Position numbers and translations under genes: made by a program. A stretch of DNA of 64,000 nt from Escarpia spicata (taxonomy: Eukaryota > Annelida > Polychaeta > Sabellida > Siboglinidae): the NCBI GenBank assembly GCA_963995525.1, contig OZ023211.1:348598-412597 (forward strand), given 5' to 3'. The notes beneath the pieces are model-generated. The model had not been told where the DNA came from. It searched no databases and saw only the letters and a list, made by a program, of their open reading frames with translations. Of this stretch, positions 1-11,800 are shown in pieces; the first letter of the stretch is position 1, and every line of letters begins with the position of its first letter.

Positions 1-410
1 TACATTTAGGAAGATAACAACTGTGGGACGATGTATCTACCTTTGGCACTCACAAACAGAATTTCATTTTCTGGCTAAGAAATTTATAATTTATGTATAT
101 TCTTACTTACTTATTTTGATATTACATGTTACCACTGTCAAATACCACATCTAATACATAACCAGTGTCAACCAACGCCGCACAGCAGTTTTAAAATAAA
201 AATGTGATGTTTCAACTAAGTCAGTCAATGCCTTAATCTCAATCTACAAAACAATAACACCCAAGTAAATGGTAACACATTTTAAAACTAAGAATCAGTG
301 ACAAGAAATTACATTCACCAAAAATAAATAACAAAAATACTAGCATATTACATGTACACAAGCACGTTGGTTAATACCAGTAAAACGAATAAACTGCTGT
401 GCATTAGAGA
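1..410. other. AT-rich unique DNA
   Basis: No gene, repeat or exon could be supported. If the RRBP1-like gene continues leftward, this would be intron. Confidence 0.5.
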
Positions 411-496
411 AGCAATATTAGAGAGCCACATGCTGTATATACGTGGTGTGGGTAGCAATATTAGAGAGACACATGCTGTATATATGTGGAGTGGGT
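411..496. repeat. 43-bp direct repeat, two copies
   Basis: Two 43-bp copies (411-453 and 454-496) begin AGCAATATTAGAGAG and end GTGGGT. They run straight into the 44-bp minisatellite, whose units also end AGTGGGTAG, so they may be a diverged edge of it. Confidence 0.85.
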
Positions 497-3400
497 AATA
501 ACACACTGCCATCTTACAACAGAGATGGGCCAAGTGGGTAGCAAGACACTGCCATCTTACAACAGAGATGGGCCCAAGTGGGTAGCAAGACACTGCCATC
601 TTACAACAGAGATGGGCCAAATGGGTAGCAAGACACTGCCATCTTACAACAGAGATGGGCCAAGTGGGTAGCAAGACACTGCCATCTTACAACAGAGATG
701 GGCCCAAGTGGGTAACAAGACACCGCCATCTTACAACAGAGATGGGCCAAGTGGGTAGCAAGACACTGCCATCTTACAACAGAGATGGGCCCAAGTGGGT
801 AGCAAGACACTGCCATCTTACAACAGAGGTGGGCCAAAGTGGGTAGCAAATCACTGCCATCTTACAACAGGTGGGCCCAAGTGGGTAGCAAGACACTGCC
901 ATCTTACAACAGAGATGGGCCAAGTGGGTAGCAAGACACTGCCATCTTACAACAGGTGGGCCCAAGTGGGTAGCAAGACACTGCCATCTTACAACAGAGA
1001 TGGGCCAAAGTGGGTAGCAAGACACTGCCATCTTACAACAGAGATGGGCCCAAGTGGGTAGCAAGACACTGCCATCTTACAACAGAGATGGGCCAAGTGG
1101 GTAGCAAGACACTGCCATCTTACAACAGAGATGGGCCACGTGGGTAGCAAGACACTGCCATCTTACAACAGAGATGGGCCCAAGTGGGTAGCAAGACACC
1201 TGCCATCTTACAACAGAGGTGGGCCCAATCGGGTAGCAAGACACTGCCATCTTACAAAAGAGATGGGCCAAGTGGGTAGCAAGACACTGCCATCTTACAA
1301 AAGAGATGGGCGATGTGGGTAGCAAGACACTGCCATCTTACAACAGAGATGGACCCAAGTGGGTAGCAAGACGCTGCCATCTTACAACAGAGATGGGCCC
1401 AAGTGGGTAGCAAGACACTGCCATCTTACAACAGAGATGGGCCAAGTGGGTAGCAAGACACTGCCATCTTACAACAGAGATGGGCCCAAGTGGGTAGCAA
1501 GACACTGCCATCTTACAACAGAGATGGGCCAAAGTGGGTAGCAAGACACTGCCATCTTACAACAGAGATGGGCCAAAGTGGGTAGCAAGACACTGCCATC
1601 TTACAACAGAGATGGACCAAGTGGGTAGCAAGACACTGCCATCTTACAACAGAGATGGGCCCAAGTGGGTAGCAAGACACTGCCATCTTACAACAGAGAT
1701 GGACCAAGTGGGTAGCAAGACACTGCCATCTTACAACAGAGGTGGGCCAAAGTGGGTAGCAAATCACTGCCATCTTACAACAGGTGGGCCCAAGTGGGTA
1801 GCAAGACACTGCCATCTTACAACAGAGATGGGCCAAGTGGGTAGCAAGACACTGCCATCTTACAACAGAGATGGGCCCAAGTGGGTAGCAAGACACTGCC
1901 ATCTTACAGCAGAGATGGGCCCAAGTGGGTAGAAGACACTGCCATTTTACAACAGAGATGGGCCACGTGGGTAGCAAGACACTGCCATCTTACAACAGAG
2001 ATGGGCCAGTGGGTAGCAAGACACTGCCATCTTACAACAGAGATGGGCCCAAGTGAGTAACAAGACACTGCCATCTTACAACAGAGATTGGCCCAAGTGG
2101 GTAGCAAGACACTGCCATCTTACAACAGAGATGGGCCACGTGGGTAGCAAGACACTGCCATCTTACAACAGAGATGGGCCACGTGGGTAGCAAGACACTG
2201 CCATCTTACAACAGAGGTGGGCCCAAGTGAGTAACAAGACACTGCCATCTTACAACAGAGATTGGCCCAAGTGGGTAGCAAGACACTGCCATCTTACAAC
2301 AGAGATGGGCCCAAGTGAGTAACAAGACACTGCCATCTTACAACAGAGATGAGCCCAAGTTTGTAGCAAGACACTGCCATCTTACAACAGAGATGGGCCC
2401 AAGTGAGCAACAAGACACTGCCATCTTACAACAGAGATTGGCCCAAGTGGGTAGCAAGACACTGCCATCTTACAACAGAGATGGGCCCAAGTGGGTAGCA
2501 AGACACTGCCATCTTACAACAGAGATGGGCCAAAGTGGGTAGCAAGACACTGCCATCTTACAACAGAGATTGACCAAGTGGGTAGCAAGACACAGCCCAA
2601 ATATTGAATGGTTATGAAAATATTGATAGAAACATTTTTTTCTCAGTTAAGAAAGATAGAAGGACCAGAGGACATGAAGCTACATTAGTAAAGGAGCAGT
2701 GTAGATTAGATATAAGAAAGTTCTCATTCTCACAAAGGACTGTAAATGAATGGAACAGATTATCTCCTGATTGTGTTGGTGCTAGTAGCGTGAATATGTT
2801 TTAAAATAAAATCGACACACGCCTTAAAAAGGCGGGATACATGTAGATAGAAAGTATTGGACTCTCGATAAGCCAAAAGGCTTCCTTGTCCAACTGCCAT
2901 CCAGAGTAATTTTCTGGATGGCAATCTTGTTAAATCTTGTTAAAATCTTACAACAGAGATGGGCCCAAGTGGGTAGCAAGACACTGCCATCTTACAACAG
3001 AGGTGGGCCAAAGTGGGTAGCAAATCACTGCCATCTTACAACAGGTGGGCCCAAGTGGGTAGCAAGACACTGCCATCTTACAACAGAGATGGGCCAAGTG
3101 GGTAGCAAGACACTGCCATCTTACAACAGGTGGGCCCAAGTGGGTAGCAAGACACTGCCATCTTACAACAGAGATGGGCCCAAGTGGGTAGCAAGACACT
3201 GCCATCTTACAACAGAGATGGGCCCAAGTGGGTAGCAAGACACTGCCATCTTACAACAGAGATTGGCCCAAGTGGGTAGCAAGACACTGCCATCTTACAA
3301 CAGAGATGGGCCCAAGTGGGTATCAAGACACTGCCATCTTACAACAGAGATGGGCCCAAGTGGGTAGCAAGACACTGCCATCTTACAACAGAGATGGGCC

Positions 3401-3712
3401 CAAGTGGGTAGCAAGACACTGCCATCTTACAACAGAGATGGGCCCAAGTGGGTAGCAAGACACTGCCATCTTACAACAGAGATGGGCCCAAGTGGGTAGC
3501 AAGACACTGCCATCTTACAACAGAGATGGGTCCAAGTGGGTAGCAAGACACTGCCGTCTTACAACAGAGATGGGCCAAGTGGGTAGCAAGACAATGCCAT
3601 CTTACAACAAAGATGGGCCAAGTGGGTAGCAAGACACCGCCATCTTACAACAGAGATGGGCCCAGCTGGGTAGCAAGACACTGCCATCTTACAACAAAGA
3701 TGGGCCCACGTG
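497..3712. repeat. 44-bp minisatellite, about 65 copies, split by a LINE insertion
   Basis: The unit is 43-44 bp (some 40 bp) with core CACTGCCATCTTACAACAG followed by AGATGGGCCCAAGTGGGTAG. It fills 497-2593 and 2948-3712. Units differ by single bases (GGGCC/GGGCCC, AGAGATGG/AGGTGG), and some blocks recur with the same variants (for example 817-1060 and 2988-3190), indicating segmental duplication of units. Short open frames on both strands have tract-long peptide repeats and are not genes. Confidence 0.95.
2594..2947 (+). mobile_element. 3' end of a non-LTR retrotransposon, 5'-truncated, inside the 44-bp array
   Basis: The fragment translates to the last about 65 residues of the same reverse-transcriptase polyprotein seen at 8.8-10.5 kb ([27 protein letters not shown]), then a stop near 2804 and a 3' UTR. 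It ends with the tail TTGTTAAATCTTGTTAAA. The array resumes at once after it with only TGCC of the unit missing, so insertion came with no clear target duplication and perhaps a 4-bp deletion. Confidence 0.9.
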
Positions 3713-4482
3713 TCAACAGCAGTGAGCTCACTCTGCCAATGAAACAAGTTTGTGTCATTGACCAACTTCAATGACAGTTCTCGCAAGACCTAGTCTGTCT
3801 TCGGTATTTCCCCACTAAAAGTGTTAGACATAGAAATATGTCTCAATGTTCGAGGCTGAGGCCATCACTGTATGGTGAGACAACTTCGTCATTCAGACAG
3901 CCACTGGGAAGTTTGTGGAATTACCTACCAAACTAACATAACTTAACAAAATATGAATGTTTGAAGATCTGCCAGTACTGACAAATGAATCATGAAATAT
4001 TCCAGCAGTTTTTCACCTGGTTCAAGAAACGTATGCAAAGAACACAGACATTTTTCATCAAATGTTGTATTATATGAATGAGTAACTTATGTTACTGAAG
4101 AAAACTGAGTGGGAAAATATCGTTATTCATAATGCTAAAATTATGTAACTTAATATGCAAATTAAACTTAACTACTCATCAGAATTATTAGTAGCCATGC
4201 CGCATCAAGTTAGATATTTAAAAAATATATAAACACTGATAATTTTTACCTTGCAGCGAATATCATCATGATTATTTTATGAGTATTAAGCAGGTTAACA
4301 GCGTATCCTTGATGTTAATTAAACTGCAGAACTTAATAGTGCGTAAAGTTAAATTCAAATATAAAATCTTGCAAGGCAGGCAGGTGGATGTCAGTCAGTG
4401 TACACACTGTACTCCAGTTCAACCGCCAAATGCAATGCTAACTACCAGCGTCGTTAGTAAGTGGGTGAAAGACAATGGTTAC
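3713..4482. other. AT-rich unique DNA
   Basis: No convincing exon or repeat was seen on either strand. Minus-strand frames are short and lack paired splice sites. Confidence 0.5.
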
Positions 4483-4548
4483 CTCATCGACAATATTAGT
4501 AAGGCTTTTCTCGACACAGCGGTACGCAAAATCTAGATCAGTAACTTC
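4483..4548 (-). CDS. Possible further exon of the RRBP1-like gene
   Basis: On the minus strand the acceptor cttccctgccag|GAA is strong and the donor is GAG|GTAACC. Between them lie 22 open codons in phase 0, as required after exon 26. The peptide EVTDLDFAYRCVEKSLTNI has a partial hydrophobic heptad pattern (L5, A8, V12, I19). It is less charged than the other exons and I cannot align it to the family. It may be chance. Confidence 0.33.
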
Positions 4549-5267
4549 CTGGCAGGGAAGAAACACACACCACGTTACAGCGGAAACATAACGAGTGACG
4601 ACAAACAATACTACATGCCAACCACAAGGGTCCGTCACTCTAACAGGTGTTACTTAGACGCTGTGCCGTGTGGGTGGTGCACAATTACCGTGTCCAGCAC
4701 AACCCACTGAAGGTAATGTATGGTGACTTTCATGGACTCATTTACTGCCATGCTAACATTTACACTGCAGTGGTCTTTATGGTGTAAAACGTCATTATTT
4801 TATTTCAACACCAATTTAAGTATTTTTTTGATACATAAAGAGAAAATCACAGTACAAACATGTATTTCATATAAATTACTGAAATGTTATAAATTAGTAA
4901 TACATATTAGTGTCGCAGTGTTCCGTCATTAAACAGTTCAAACTGACAGCAAGTGTGGAGTACTGGTTCGGTTTAGTTCCTGTATTTTTGAATTCCTGTT
5001 TATACAATTGATAACGATAAATATACAACAGCAATGAGGTTTAAAACACAGCATATCATTAATAAATTTTAGTTATATAATAAAACATCACTTATTGAGT
5101 TAGGCAATGAATTCGCTGTATATTCCCTTAAGGTGTAGGATGGTATTGTTCAAATCGTTGTGATCAGTTTAAAGTGATGTTGTAGGCTGATTAAAACATT
5201 CTATCTGATGTTTGGCTCAGCCCTTCTCTGACCCCTGAAGTCCTTCCCTCAACCTCCCTCACTGCAG

Positions 5268-5343
5268 GACATGGCTGGCCACAAGTGTCCATGGACATGG
5301 CTGGCCACAAGTGTCCATGGACATGGCTGGCCACAAGTGTCCA
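5268..5343. repeat. 26-bp tandem repeat, three copies
   Basis: There are three near-perfect copies with core ATGGCTGGCCACAAGTGTCC. The repeat lies in unique DNA to the left of exon 26. Confidence 0.9.
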
Positions 5344-5795
5344 CGAACCGTTCACTACATCTAATTCTGTTCTACACAGAAACATTACATTTCTAAAGCC
5401 ACTACATACCTTTTAGAATGCTGGAGGATTCAACTGTCAAACAATCACGCGAGATAGTTAAGTTAAAGTTTTAACTCAAAATAATGCTTTTATCAACTAG
5501 TATAATATGTCAATGATGAAATGTAAATTCCACAAAAAAACAAAGACAGACCGTGCATGAAAATCCAAAACTGATAAAGGAACGCTAAAAATAGAGTAGA
5601 AGATTATGTCATTAGCACATCCAGCATTCCAGGACCACATCAAAGCACCACAAGCCAGGAGACTACTTACAACAGAAAGCACAACATGCAAAAAACATTA
5701 AGTTTTAATTACACAGTGTGGGCACTGCGTATTATATTCTACATAAAGACTACTTCATAACGATTGCCTGCAAGTAGTCAGGAGGTGAACCTTAC

Positions 5796-5855
5796 CTCAG
5801 AACTTCCCTTTAGTTGCAACACTTCGTCCTGTAACCTGCCTACTTCTGCCTGTTT
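5796..5855 (-). CDS. RRBP1-like: RRBP1-like exon 26 (last confident exon)
   Basis: The exon has 60 nt (20 codons, phase 0 at both ends). The acceptor is tttgtgttgtag|AAA and the donor is GAG|GTAAGG. It encodes [20 protein letters not shown], which fits the RRBP1 stretch VKHLEEIVEKLKGELESS (recalled). The 43-bp array starts at the acceptor's pyrimidine tract. About 150-200 further residues of family C-terminus are expected to its left. Confidence 0.82.
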
Positions 5856-8800
5856 CTACAACACAAACACACACTGTCAACTCTACTGTCTGTGTCTCCT
5901 ATCACACAAACACACACTGTCAACTCTACTGTCTGTGTCTCCTATCACACAAACACACACTGTCAACTCTACTGTCTGTGTCTCCTATCACACACTGTCA
6001 ACTCTACTGTCTGTGTCTCCTATCACACAAACACACACTGTCAACTCTACTGTCTGTGTCTCCTATCACACAAACACACACTGTCAACTCTACTGTCTGT
6101 GTCTCCTATCATACAAACACACACTGTCAACTCTACTGTCTGTGTCTCCTATCACACAAACACACACTGTCAACTCTACTGTCTGTGTCTCCTATCACAC
6201 AAACACACACTGTCAACTCTACTGTCTGTGTCTCCTATCACACAAACACACACTGTCAACTCTACTGTCTGTGTCTCCTATCACACAAACACACACTGTC
6301 AACTCTACTGTCTGTGTCTCCTATCACACAAACACACACTGTCAACTCTACTGTCTGTGTCTCCTATCACACAAACACACACTGTCAACTCTACTGTCTG
6401 TGTCTCCTATCACACAAACACACACTGTCAACTCTACTGTCTGTGTCTCCTATCATACAAACACACACTGTCAACTCTACTGTCTGTGTCTCCTATCACA
6501 CAAACACACACTGTCAACTCTACTGTCTGTGTCTCCTATCATACAAACACACACTGTCAACTCTACTGTCTGCGTCTCCTATCACACAAACACACACTGT
6601 CAACTCTACTGTCTGTGTCTCCTATCACACAAACACACACTGTCAACTCTACTGTCTGTGTCTCCTATCACACAAACACACACTGTCAACTCTACTGTCT
6701 GTGTCTCCTATCACACAAACACACACTGTCAACTCTACTGTCTGTGTCTCCTCCTATCACACAAACACACACAGCCTAGTTCTAGTTGTTTCCAGTTCTC
6801 AGTAACTTTGTATTAAGTGACTAGTCTGTATATATTGTGGTTACAATGTTATAGTCATACTAAGTCTCATTCAACTAGTTCCCAATGTTGAGTGCAAGGT
6901 TTTTACGCCAAATAGCATGCCTGCCCGGTCCAGGTTTTGAACTCAAGAGCGCAGGCATGCCAGGCGGATGTGCTAAACACTGCACTATTACGCTCCACAC
7001 TGATGGAGTAGATTTTGCGAGACAGAGGGGTTGACAAAACAAAGCTGATGATCAATGTGTCATTCATCTCCTCACACATTATACTCTAGGCTCAGTGATA
7101 TAGAAATAATAAAAGATAATGTTTCCCTTCATAAAGATAATGCAGTGAACAATGAGTGTTTGCTTTTCAGTAAAATGTAAGAAAACAGTAGTGTTTGTAA
7201 TGAGGAAAGACATATTGCAAGAATACATAGTAGCTTTTGTGCAGACATATTTGTAAGGCTATTTAACACATGCCTGTTTGTGTTTCTAATTTTCTATGTG
7301 TCAGATATATATACATTTTACAAACTTACATTGCTTCAGGGCTTACATAAATGTGCAGTACTTAGATACTTTCATATTCCACTCACCTGTTGTAAGTCCT
7401 GCTCCGAATGAGTCTGACTCCACTCACCTGTTGTGAGTCCTGCTCCGACTGAGTCTGACTCCACTCATCTGTTGAAAGTCCTGCTCCGACTGAGTCTGAC
7501 TCCACTCACCTGTTGTAAGTCCTGTTCCGACTGAGTCAGACTTCACTCACCTGTTGTAAGTCCTGCTCCGACTGAGTCAGACTACACTAACCTGTTGTAA
7601 GTCCTGCTTACGAATGAGTCAGACGCCACTCACCTGTTGTAAGTCCTGCTCCGATTGAGTCAGACTCCACTCACTTGCTGTAAGTCCTGCTCCAACCGAG
7701 TCAGTCTCCACTCACCTGTTGTAAGTCCTGCTCTGACTGCGACACTTTGATGCTCCACTTCTGCTCTTCCTGCTCCACACTGTTCTGGAGCTGCTGCAGA
7801 ATCGCCTCCTGAATGACACAACGTGACAATGACCCGGAATGACATAACATAACAATGACCCAGAATTACACAATATGACAATGAACCGCAATGACACAAT
7901 GTGACAATGACCCGCAATGACACAACATGACAATGACCTGCAATGACACAATGTGACAATGACCCGTAATGACACGTGACAATGACCCACAATGAGACAA
8001 TGACCCGCAATGACCCGCAATGACACAATGAGACAATGACCCGCAATGACACAACGTGACAATGACCTGCAATGACACAATGTGACAATGACCCGTAATG
8101 ACACGTGACAATGACCCACAATGAGACAGTGACCCGCAATGACACAATGAGACAATGACCCGCAACGACACAATGTGACAATGACCCGCAATGACGCAAC
8201 GTGACAATGACCCAGAATGACACCACATGACATTGACCCGGAATGACACAATGAGACAATGACCCGGAATGTCACAATGTTTCAATGACCCGGAATGACA
8301 CAACGGGACAATTGCTTCTATCTGCCCCTGAAAACCAGCCAAGCATCTATGACACTGCTCTCATTTCAACAATGGATAGTACACTGACTCTTTCTTGTTG
8401 CAAACTTGTTCACATGAAGCCATAATAATCATCATACCATAGATTAGAGAGCCAGACTGGTGACTGAGAGGCCTTTTTCTTTATGAAAGTTTGTCTTTCA
8501 GATGATAAACTAAAATCCTTAGGTTTCTTCTCACTGGTGTCTACACCACGGGAACCAACAGATCCCACAAATTACTTATGTAACATGTCATGGACTCTAA
8601 CTGTAAAGAAGAAAACTCTGAAAACAAGTCAACTGTTGTGATACTCAGTTGGTGACTGTCAACCACAGAACTCACCGTCTCTGCAAGAACCCCCTTGTAA
8701 TGAGCCACTTCTGACTGCAGCTTGTTCCCGGCCTGTCGCTCCTTCACTAATTGAGCCTCCACGTCAGGAGAGCTCTCGGATGGCTGCGGGAGAAAGGTAC

Positions 8801-11800
8801 TTACTGGTGAACCAATAAATAACAGTATGGCTGCAGGAGGGGGCAGATTCAGACTATTTAGGACAATTAATTGTAACCCCGGAAATGGTAGCTAAGAAAA
8901 TAAGGGCTATGAAGGAAAATAAATCACCTGGAGTGGATGGTATTCCACCCAAACTACTATTGGAAATTGTAGAACAAATTAGCATACCACTTGCAACAGT
9001 TTTCAACTTGTCATTAGAAGAGGGAGTGGTTCCTTTAGAATGGAAAGAAGCAAACATTATACCGTTATTCAAAAAAGGTTCGAGAAACAAGTCAGAGAAC
9101 TATAGACCAGTGAGTTTAACATCAGTGATTTGTAAATTATTAGAAAGACTAATTAAAGATCACATGGTGGATTTTCTTGCTAAACAAAACTTGATAAACC
9201 CATCTCAACATGGTTTTTTTAAAGCGAGGTCATGCTTAACAAATATGTTATGTTTTTTGGAAGACATCACTAAGTGGGTAGATGAGGGAACACCAGTAGA
9301 TATCGTCACTTAGATTTTCAAAAAGCTTTTGACAAAGTACCACATCAAAGATTACTGCTTAAACTAAAGGCCCATGGCATAGGAAATGGTATAATAAACT
9401 GGATAGAACAATGGCTGATTGACAGAAGACAACGTGTAGTAGTTGATGGGGAGGCTTCAAACTGGAAATCGGTATTGAGTGGGGTACCACAGGGATCAGT
9501 ATTAGGTCCTATATTATTCTTAATATACATCAACGATTTGGATGATGAAATAACAAGCAAGGTGTTGAAATTTGCGGATGATACAAAAGTGTTTAGAAGG
9601 ATTAAAAGTGATGGAGATAGACAGCATTTACAAGATGATCTTGACAGGTTGATGAAATGGTCTGAAAAATGGCAAATGATGTTCAATTTTGGGAAATGTA
9701 AATGCCTCCACATAGGACATGGGAACGAAGAGGGAGAATATACAATGGGGGGTACTGTACTAAGTACTACTGTAAAAGAAAAGGACTTAGGGTTAACCGT
9801 TAGTGCTGATATGAAGATTTCAGAGCAGTGCGGAATTGCAGCTTCAAAGGGAAATCAAATCCTTGGATTAATTAGGCGAAACATAACGTATAAGGAAAAA
9901 GAGCTAATAATACCGCTGTACAAAACAATAGTTAGGCCTCATTTAGAATATTGTATTCAAGCGTGGAGGCCATATCGCAGGAAGGACATAGATATGCTAG
10001 AAAGAGTGCAGAGGAGAGCAACTAAAATGATACAAAATCTGAGGGATCTTAGTTATGAAATACGCCTAAAAAAATGCGGTTTAACAACACTAGAGACCAG
10101 GAGATTGAGAGGAGATCAGATAGAAGTGTTTAAAATATTGAAGGGTTATGAAAATATTGATAGAAATATGTTTTTCTCAGTTAAGAAAGATAGAAGGACT
10201 AGAGGACATGATCTTGCATTAGCAAAGGAGCAGAGTAGATTGGATATAAGAAAGTTTTCATTTTCACAAAGAACTGTAAATGAATGGAACAGATTACCTG
10301 CTGATTGTGTGGGTGCTAGTAGCGTGAATGTTTAAAAATAAAATCGACACATACCTCAGACGGGCGGGATACACATAGATAAAAAGGTCGGACTCTCGAA
10401 AAGCCAAGGGCTTCCTTGTCCACCTGCTACCTAGAGTTAATTCTCTGGGTGGCAATCTTGTTAAATCTTGTTAAAGGAGAAAGGTACTTACTAGTGAACC
10501 AATAAATGACAGTATGGCTGCGGGAGAAAAGCACTTACTGGTGAACCAATAAATGACAGTATGGCTGCGGGAGAAAGGTACTTACTGGTGAACCAATAAA
10601 TGACAGTATGGCTGTGGGAGAAAGGTACTTACTGGTGAACCAATAAATGACAGTATGGCTGCGGGAGAAATGTACTTACAGGTGAACCAATAAATGACAG
10701 TATGGCTGCGGGAGAAATGTACTTACTGGTGAACCAATAAATGACAGTATGGCTGCGGGAGAAAGGTACTTACTGGTGAACCAATAAATGACAGTATGGC
10801 TGCAGGAGAAAGGTACTTACTGGTGAACCAATAAATGACAGTATGGCTGTGGGAGAAAGGTACTTACTGGTGAACCAATAAATGACAGTATGGTTGCGGG
10901 AGAAATGTACTTACAGGTGAACCAATAAATGACAGTATGGCTGCGGGAGAAATGTACTTACTGGTGAACCAATAAATGACAGTATGGCTGTGGGAGAAAG
11001 GTACTTACTGGTGAACCAATAAATGACAGTATGGCTGTGGGAGAAAGGTACTTACTGGTGAACCAATAAATGACAGTATGGCTGCGGGAGAAAGGTACTT
11101 ACTGATGAACCAATAAATGACAGTATGGCTGCGGGAGAAATGTACTTACTGGTGAACCAATAAATGACAGTATGGCTGCGGGAGAAAGGTACTTACTGGT
11201 GAACCAATAAATGACAGTATGACTGATGGAGAAAGGACTTAATGGTGAACCAATAAATGACAGTATGACTGATGGAGAAAAGACTTACTGGTGAACCAAT
11301 AAATGACACTATGGCTGCGGGAGAAAGGACTTACTGGTGAACCACTAAATGACAGTATGGCAGCAGGGATCAGAATGTTACACGTCCAAAAAGACAAGGC
11401 ACATTTCAGAAGACAACAACACTCTTGTAAACCTTAACCTGCTGAAGACAGACAGCTGAACAATGCTACCTGTGGTGACAGTAACCAGACAATACAGAGT
11501 TTTATATTACTGACGTACCTTTGTATTGCTAAGTTGTTGTAAATACTGTGTCGCCTGCTTTTCAAATGAGGTTACCCATTCCTTCTGCTGAAACAATCAC
11601 ATAGTAAATGTCAGCGAACACATTGTTACCAGACATTAATAATTACAAATAACTGTTACATCCGAGATCCAGAGCTTTCTGTACCTTCTTGGCACCTTCA
11701 TCAGCAGGACAATACATTGGCTAAATGTCATGTGACAATGACAGGAAACATACATGAAGCCATTTAATAGAGCAGCTTAACATTGCAGGAAAGATATTTA

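Noticed and set aside
497..3712. CRISPR array
   Set aside because: The repeats are directly contiguous without unique spacers, and the genome is eukaryotic with spliced genes and LINEs.
5406..5440. Possible 24-nt microexon on the minus strand with donor GTATGT
   Set aside because: In the required phase 0 it contains TAA, so it cannot follow exon 26.
5764..6816. Open frames of 275-350 codons in three plus frames
   Set aside because: Three overlapping frames from one 43-bp repeat cannot all be genes; they are antisense to exon 26.
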